This document shows, piece by piece, positions 59,028 to 64,000 of a stretch of 64,000 bases of DNA. The notes beneath the pieces were generated by a model that was given only the letters and a program-made list of their open reading frames with translations, ran no database searches and had not been told where the DNA came from. Within the stretch, counting starts at the first letter, position 1. Each line of letters opens with the position of its first letter. Position numbers and translations under genes: made by a program. Source of the DNA: Robiginitomaculum sp. (GTDB lineage Bacteria > Pseudomonadota > Alphaproteobacteria > Caulobacterales > Maricaulaceae); the NCBI GenBank assembly GCA_002733495.1, contig NVVV01000002.1:60861-124860 (forward strand), read 5' to 3'.

Positions 59028-62000
59028 TTAAACAGTTATGTGATCCATCATTTCAGACGGGATTTCCATCAGGTCCGGACCATCGGTCCATAGCAAGGCA
59101 CAACGGACTTTCCTGTTCGGCCAAACCTGTGCCAAAAGCGCCCGATACGTGGCCATTTGATCAATATAAGTCTGCGAAACCGCATCGATAGTTTGCGGCG
59201 GCGGTCGATTTGTTTTGAAATCCAGCACCAGAATTTCGTCCTTTCGTACCACCAGACGATCAATCTTTCCCTGCACCAAATGGCGGGAACCGGCCACCGA
59301 CACCGTACCAGTGATCGGCAATTCAGCTCGGCTGTCTGATCCGAACAAATCCACAAAAACCGCATGGTTCAAAACGCCCATGGTGACGGCAATAATTTCG
59401 GCTGACTGTTCAGCCGTTACTTGCGGATAGTCATCCAAAAATCGTTTGGCGGTGTCTTCATGTTGATCCGGATCAATATCAGGCAAAATTTGCAACAAAC
59501 TGTGAATCAAATTTCCCCGGCGAAACCGATTCGCAGCATCTGGCCCAATGGGGGATGTGACCGCTGGCCAAATTTCTGGTTCATGCCCTGTTTCCGCCCG
59601 CAAACGCGACGGCGTTTTGGTATCACTGGTTTGAACCTCCATTTCAAACGGTTCGAGCGCCCAGAGCGGTAGTTTGGGTATCTGGATCGCGTCCGCGCAT
59701 GAAACATCATTGGATGCTGGGGGCAAATCTCCCAACCGATAGCCAATTTGACCATCTTCGGTTTGCAAAACTTCTGCCTGACCAAACTTTTCGAGATGTT
59801 GAGAAGCAGTTTGGCAGCGAATATACCAGCTATCCAGCGCCACACCGTCTTGCAAATTTTTTCCATTACCTCGGCCATGCCCGCCAATGATCAAATGATC
59901 TCTGGCCCGGGTCAGCGCGACATATAATAATCTGCGACTTTCCTGTTCATCCAGTTTCTGCTGGCTAGCTTGGTACTGGGCCACGGCCCGGCAAACCTGC
60001 TTGCCAGAGCCGGACCAGATCCAGCAGTTTTGATCCTGAACCAAACCGGCCTGGCTCTGCCCGCCCGATCCACCTGTGGTGTCTGGCAGGATTACAACGG
60101 GTGCTTCCAACCCTTTGGCACCGTGTACGGTCATTACTCGAACCGCATTACCCGCTTCTTCCATCTCGCGTTTGATGATGTCTTCACGGCCAGCCATTTC
60201 GATCACAAACGACAACAAAGAACCATCGCCCTTTTGATTGAAGCCCAAGGCCTTATTCAATAACTCCTGCACAGGATCGGCAGCCTCCTGCCCCAACCGG
60301 GCATATAACCGACGGATCATGGTCTCACCGGTACCACTGCGCCGGTACATCAGGCCGGAAAAGAACCGATAAGGACTTTCATGGGTCGCCCTGGAAATCA
60401 GATCGAGCAGCCATTTTTGAATTTCTTCAAACACCGGTGCCGAGCTAGCCATCAAGGCACCAAATAAGCTCTGACCCTTGGCTCGGCTCTGGCTCAGGTC
60501 ATACAATACCTGATCATCAATCAACGGTTGGGCGGTTTGCTCCGGGTGGGTCAGCGGACCTTTCAAAACCTCGGCCAGAGAAAGATCATCGGAGGGCTGT
60601 AAGGAAAATTTGGCAATGGCCATCAAATCATACACTGCCGTTTCACTTTGCAAGGTCATCCGATCTGCCCCGGCAATCAGGATTTTTTGCAACTTCAAAT
60701 GACGAATGATTTCACGAAACAAGGCATTGCGCGAGCGGACTAATATCAGAATATCGCCAGGTTGCACCGCACTCGATTGCCCGGAACTATCCGGTATTTG
60801 ATCGCCGCGCGCCAGCATCTGACCAATCTGTTCCGCAACTTGTTGGGCGAGTAAACTCACTGGTGCTTGCGTTGAGACCATATCAACCGGGCGTGATGGA
60901 TCGGTGTCTGGTTCGGGCTTTTTGTAAGGAATAACCGGCAATACGGTAACACTTCCCACTGCCTCGATCCGCTCTGCTTCATGTTCCATATAGTCTGAAA
61001 AACCGGGATCAAATTCCGTAGAAACCAGCTCTGTAGCCACAGTTTCAAAATTCGAAACATCTCCTGCGTATTTTGTCTCCAATTGGGCAAGGGGTGCAAA
61101 ACAGGCGTCAACAAATTTCAACACTTCTGGTGTTGAGCGCCAAGATAAGTGCAATTTCGGGATATGCACCCGCATGCCCGGCACCTCACCCCTTGCCTGC
61201 AATTTTTCTTTTTGTTCCTGAAACAGAGCCGGTTCCGCACCCTGAAACTTATAAATTGATTGTTTTGGGTCTCCCACAGCAAACAGTGTCCGGATTTCTT
61301 CCAGCGCGCCTTTGCCGGAGAAAAACTCATCGGTTAGCGCGCCAATCACTTGCCATTGCGCCGCCGAATTATCCTGCGCCTCGTCAACCAGTACGTGGCG
61401 CAAGTTTCCATCTAACTTGTACAATACCCATTCGGTCGAGATTTTACTGTGTAGCAGGCGATGAGTGAATTCGATCTGGTCATCATAATCAACCAACCCC
61501 GCCTCGCGCTTAGCACGGGCATATGCCTGTACGAACTGGTGACACAACACCAAAGCGGCGCGGGTCATGGCAAAAGATTCGACCGCCCACACCTGATCCA
61601 GAATTTCTTCAATTTGCCCGATCACAGGTTCGATTTGCGATTCCCAATTCGGCAAATACTCAGCAGCAGCCTTGCTGAACAGTTTATCACGCCTGGCAAA
61701 ATCTTTTTTCAGGAACACCGCAACCAGTGCATGAAACCCAGCCGCCGGGTCATCCAGCAATAGTGCGCCACGCAATTGATCGGCCTGCGCTTGATTGGTT
61801 TTGGCTCCTTTTGCCAAAGCCTCAATAATCTGATCCATTTCCCCTGTAGAAAAGCCAGCCATTCCGGCCTTGCAAAGGCTTTGTTCGGTATCCTCAACGC
61901 CAACGCCCAGATGCTGGGCCGAAGCGCGTATTGCTTCTTGCAACCCGTCAGGTCCAGCCATCGTATTGGTCAGCGCATGAGCATTGTTTCTGGCTGTTTC

Positions 62001-62600
62001 AAACACTTTTGGCACTACTGACGAGCCAGATTGGCCCAATAGTGCATAAGCCGCTGCCATACCCCCTTCGGGTTCAGCCAAGGTCTGATTGGCAATTGCA
62101 GCCACCAACTCTTTTTGTAGTTTGGCGCTTTGGGCATCGTCGATTACTTCAAAGCCGGGTGATATACCGGCCTCAATCGGAAACTGGCGCAACAAGCTGG
62201 CGCAAAAGCCGTGAATAGTTTGAATTTTCAGCCCGCCCGGCGTTTCCAAGGCGCGAGCGAATAGACTTCTTGCTTTGGTCAGGTATTCCGGGCCTTGCGG
62301 CATATCCGGGTTTAATTTTCTTAATTCAAGGCGCAACTCATTATCGGGCAAAATCGAAAACTGGCCAAGCCGGTCATATAGCCGATTGAGCATTTCCGAG
62401 GCAGCGGCCTTGGTATAAGTCACGCACAATATTTGTTCCGGAGCCGCTCCATCCAGAAGAATACGGATTACCCGGTTAATCAGCACATGGGTCTTGCCCG
62501 AACCCGCATTAGCGGCAACCAGAACCGATGCTCTGGGATCAGCCGCCAGCGCCTGCTGCGCTTCGGCTGCTTGTCGATGTTGAGGGGTTTCAGGGGTCAT
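59028..62600 (-). CDS. addA: Double-strand break repair helicase AddA
   Basis: VLVAANAGSGKTHVLINRVIRILL; UvrD/Rep motifs; C-terminal nuclease LVLDFKTNRPPP. Confidence 0.95.
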   Translation of the reverse strand: MTPETPQHRQAAEAQQALAADPRASVLVAANAGSGKTHVLINRVIRILLDGAAPEQILCVTYTKAAASEMLNRLYDRLGQFSILPDNELRLELRKLNPDMPQGPEYLTKARSLFARALETPGGLKIQTIHGFCASLLRQFPIEAGISPGFEVIDDAQSAKLQKELVAAIANQTLAEPEGGMAAAYALLGQSGSSVVPKVFETARNNAHALTNTMAGPDGLQEAIRASAQHLGVGVEDTEQSLCKAGMAGFSTGEMDQIIEALAKGAKTNQAQADQLRGALLLDDPAAGFHALVAVFLKKDFARRDKLFSKAAAEYLPNWESQIEPVIGQIEEILDQVWAVESFAMTRAALVLCHQFVQAYARAKREAGLVDYDDQIEFTHRLLHSKISTEWVLYKLDGNLRHVLVDEAQDNSAAQWQVIGALTDEFFSGKGALEEIRTLFAVGDPKQSIYKFQGAEPALFQEQKEKLQARGEVPGMRVHIPKLHLSWRSTPEVLKFVDACFAPLAQLETKYAGDVSNFETVATELVSTEFDPGFSDYMEHEAERIEAVGSVTVLPVIPYKKPEPDTDPSRPVDMVSTQAPVSLLAQQVAEQIGQMLARGDQIPDSSGQSSAVQPGDILILVRSRNALFREIIRHLKLQKILIAGADRMTLQSETAVYDLMAIAKFSLQPSDDLSLAEVLKGPLTHPEQTAQPLIDDQVLYDLSQSRAKGQSLFGALMASSAPVFEEIQKWLLDLISRATHESPYRFFSGLMYRRSGTGETMIRRLYARLGQEAADPVQELLNKALGFNQKGDGSLLSFVIEMAGREDIIKREMEEAGNAVRVMTVHGAKGLEAPVVILPDTTGGSGGQSQAGLVQDQNCWIWSGSGKQVCRAVAQYQASQQKLDEQESRRLLYVALTRARDHLIIGGHGRGNGKNLQDGVALDSWYIRCQTASQHLEKFGQAEVLQTEDGQIGYRLGDLPPASNDVSCADAIQIPKLPLWALEPFEMEVQTSDTKTPSRLRAETGHEPEIWPAVTSPIGPDAANRFRRGNLIHSLLQILPDIDPDQHEDTAKRFLDDYPQVTAEQSAEIIAVTMGVLNHAVFVDLFGSDSRAELPITGTVSVAGSRHLVQGKIDRLVVRKDEILVLDFKTNRPPPQTIDAVSQTYIDQMATYRALLAQVWPNRKVRCALLWTDGPDLMEIPSEMMDHITV

Positions 62601-62603
62601 CGA

Positions 62604-64000
62604 TCATTCCTCCCCTTCCAGCAAGGCCGACCATTCACTGCGGCGAGCCAAATGATCAAAATCACTAAAACTATCAGTGAACAACACCCGGGGCTGACAA
62701 AGATATGGCGTGTCCGGATTGGCAAAGGTCTCAAACAATTCCCGGGTTCTCTGTAACTCAAGGTCGATCGTTTCCGCTAGCGAGCTATCTTTGCCAGGGC
62801 GAATATATTTTTCCTCCAGCGGTTGTCGGCCTCCTGAAAGTTTCAGGTAAAGCAATGCTTCGGTTTCACCATCGTCAATACCCTCGGTGGCAAACCCACC
62901 ATTGTTCAAGATCGCGGCGGTCAATGGCAGTTGCGGATCAAATCCAGCCAGCACTTGCAAGGTCGAAGATGGCATACCCGTTTTGTAATCCAAAACGGTC
63001 CAATTTTGACCACGCCGATCAATCCGGTCTGTTTTGGCGGAAATGGTAATATCACCCTGCGCTGTTTCCACTTTTAAGGTGCCGCATTTCTCCAACAAGA
63101 AAACACGATGCCCATCGGCTTCGCGTTTTGCTTGCCAAACCAGATATGCCTCGGCAATCCGAGTGGCCGCTGGGCCTTCAATGGCCATATCTGACGGTTG
63201 AAACCCGTATTCGCACAAAGCATTCGTGATCAAGTTTGTCAGATGTTCAATCTGTTTTGTCTGGCCCGCTGGTTGCGGTTCCTCATGCCAGCGCTCCAAA
63301 GCGGTATGAATGGCCGAGCCACGCTCACGCGGGCCAGGTTCCCGGCCAATTTCGTCGAGCTTACGTAAGCCCAGGATTTTCTGACCATAAATGGCATATG
63401 GATTGCGGATCAGCGTTTTGATCCGGGTGACGTACAAATCCTTTGGGCGCTTTGAGACCGGTGGCCGGGGTTCTGGTGGCCCAACAGGGTGAAAATGATC
63501 GGCTGTAATCATCTGCCGGGCAATGGCCAAATAGTCAGTTTTGGATTGCAACAAAGATTGCCAATCCGTACCAGAAGCAGCCCGACATAGGGTTTTTAAA
63601 CGCCAAACCCAGCGTGAGGTAATTGTCGGCGTGCCATCGCGCCGAGCAGACCGGGTCAGTAGAACCTGATCTTTGCAGGCAATTTCCGAAAAATCATGGG
63701 CGGATAGGCCCAGCCGATGCTCCGGGTCTGGCAATTTCAATTGTTTGATCAGCGCCCGAGGCAAAAATGGATCAGCAGCAGCAGATGAGGGCCAGGTTCC
63801 CTCATCCAGCCCACCCAATAGAACCAGATCAGCCGTTTGTTGTCTGGCCTCCAAGGGTCCCAAAATCCGAACACGACCTCCTTTGGGACGTCGGGGTCGA
63901 ACCGATATTTGCCCGGCAAAGAAGTCAAATATCCGTTGATACCCATTCAAATTGGTCTGGCCCACCGGCTCGCTTTCATCAATCAGCGAACGGATCAACC
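62604..64000 (-). CDS. addB: Double-strand break repair protein AddB, C-terminal part, continues beyond the window
   Basis: LLGGLDEGTWPSSAAADPFLPRAL; nuclease WTVLDYKTGMPS; directly upstream of addA. Confidence 0.92.
   Translation of the reverse strand, partial: LIRSLIDESEPVGQTNLNGYQRIFDFFAGQISVRPRRPKGGRVRILGPLEARQQTADLVLLGGLDEGTWPSSAAADPFLPRALIKQLKLPDPEHRLGLSAHDFSEIACKDQVLLTRSARRDGTPTITSRWVWRLKTLCRAASGTDWQSLLQSKTDYLAIARQMITADHFHPVGPPEPRPPVSKRPKDLYVTRIKTLIRNPYAIYGQKILGLRKLDEIGREPGPRERGSAIHTALERWHEEPQPAGQTKQIEHLTNLITNALCEYGFQPSDMAIEGPAATRIAEAYLVWQAKREADGHRVFLLEKCGTLKVETAQGDITISAKTDRIDRRGQNWTVLDYKTGMPSSTLQVLAGFDPQLPLTAAILNNGGFATEGIDDGETEALLYLKLSGGRQPLEEKYIRPGKDSSLAETIDLELQRTRELFETFANPDTPYLCQPRVLFTDSFSDFDHLARRSEWSALLEGEE

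Overview
The window reads as an alphaproteobacterial chromosome segment with two parts. The class is inferred from the order tRNA-Ala / TIGR02300 / aroA-cmk / rpsA / ihfB and trpFBA-accD-folC-trxA-addAB. Part 1 (about 1-47.5 kb) is accessory and dominated by metal and stress functions: a CnrYXH-like metal-responsive ECF module, a Cu-type P1B ATPase, a Met/His/Cys-rich lipoprotein, a FecI/FecR/TonB-receptor module next to a secreted Gly/Asp/Asn-repeat protein, a CzcCBA-type RND pump with a PII-like gene, a Zn/Cd/Pb-type P1B ATPase, an ars cluster, a decayed gene block, a mer operon, IS6 remnants, a FixLJ-like regulator with an electrophile-detoxification-like gene set, a four-gene TIR-like/TPR/XRE cassette, an intact IS21-family element and a truncated large serine recombinase next to tRNA-Ala(GGC). 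Part 2 (about 47.5-64 kb) is core, with an apparent in-frame AroA-Cmk fusion. The observations I rate highest are: (1) two 29-bp ECF-promoter-like sites with identical spacing that link the repeat protein to the FecIR/TonB module; (2) the TIR-like-TM-TPR + unknown protein + XRE cassette; (3) matched 21-bp regulatory sequences with duplicated TAGGTA boxes in the FixLJ-adjacent stress cluster; (4) a CnrX homologue with its five metal ligands at the same residue numbers as CnrX; (5) the AroA-Cmk fusion. All calls come from reading the sequence and the supplied ORF track. No database searches were run.
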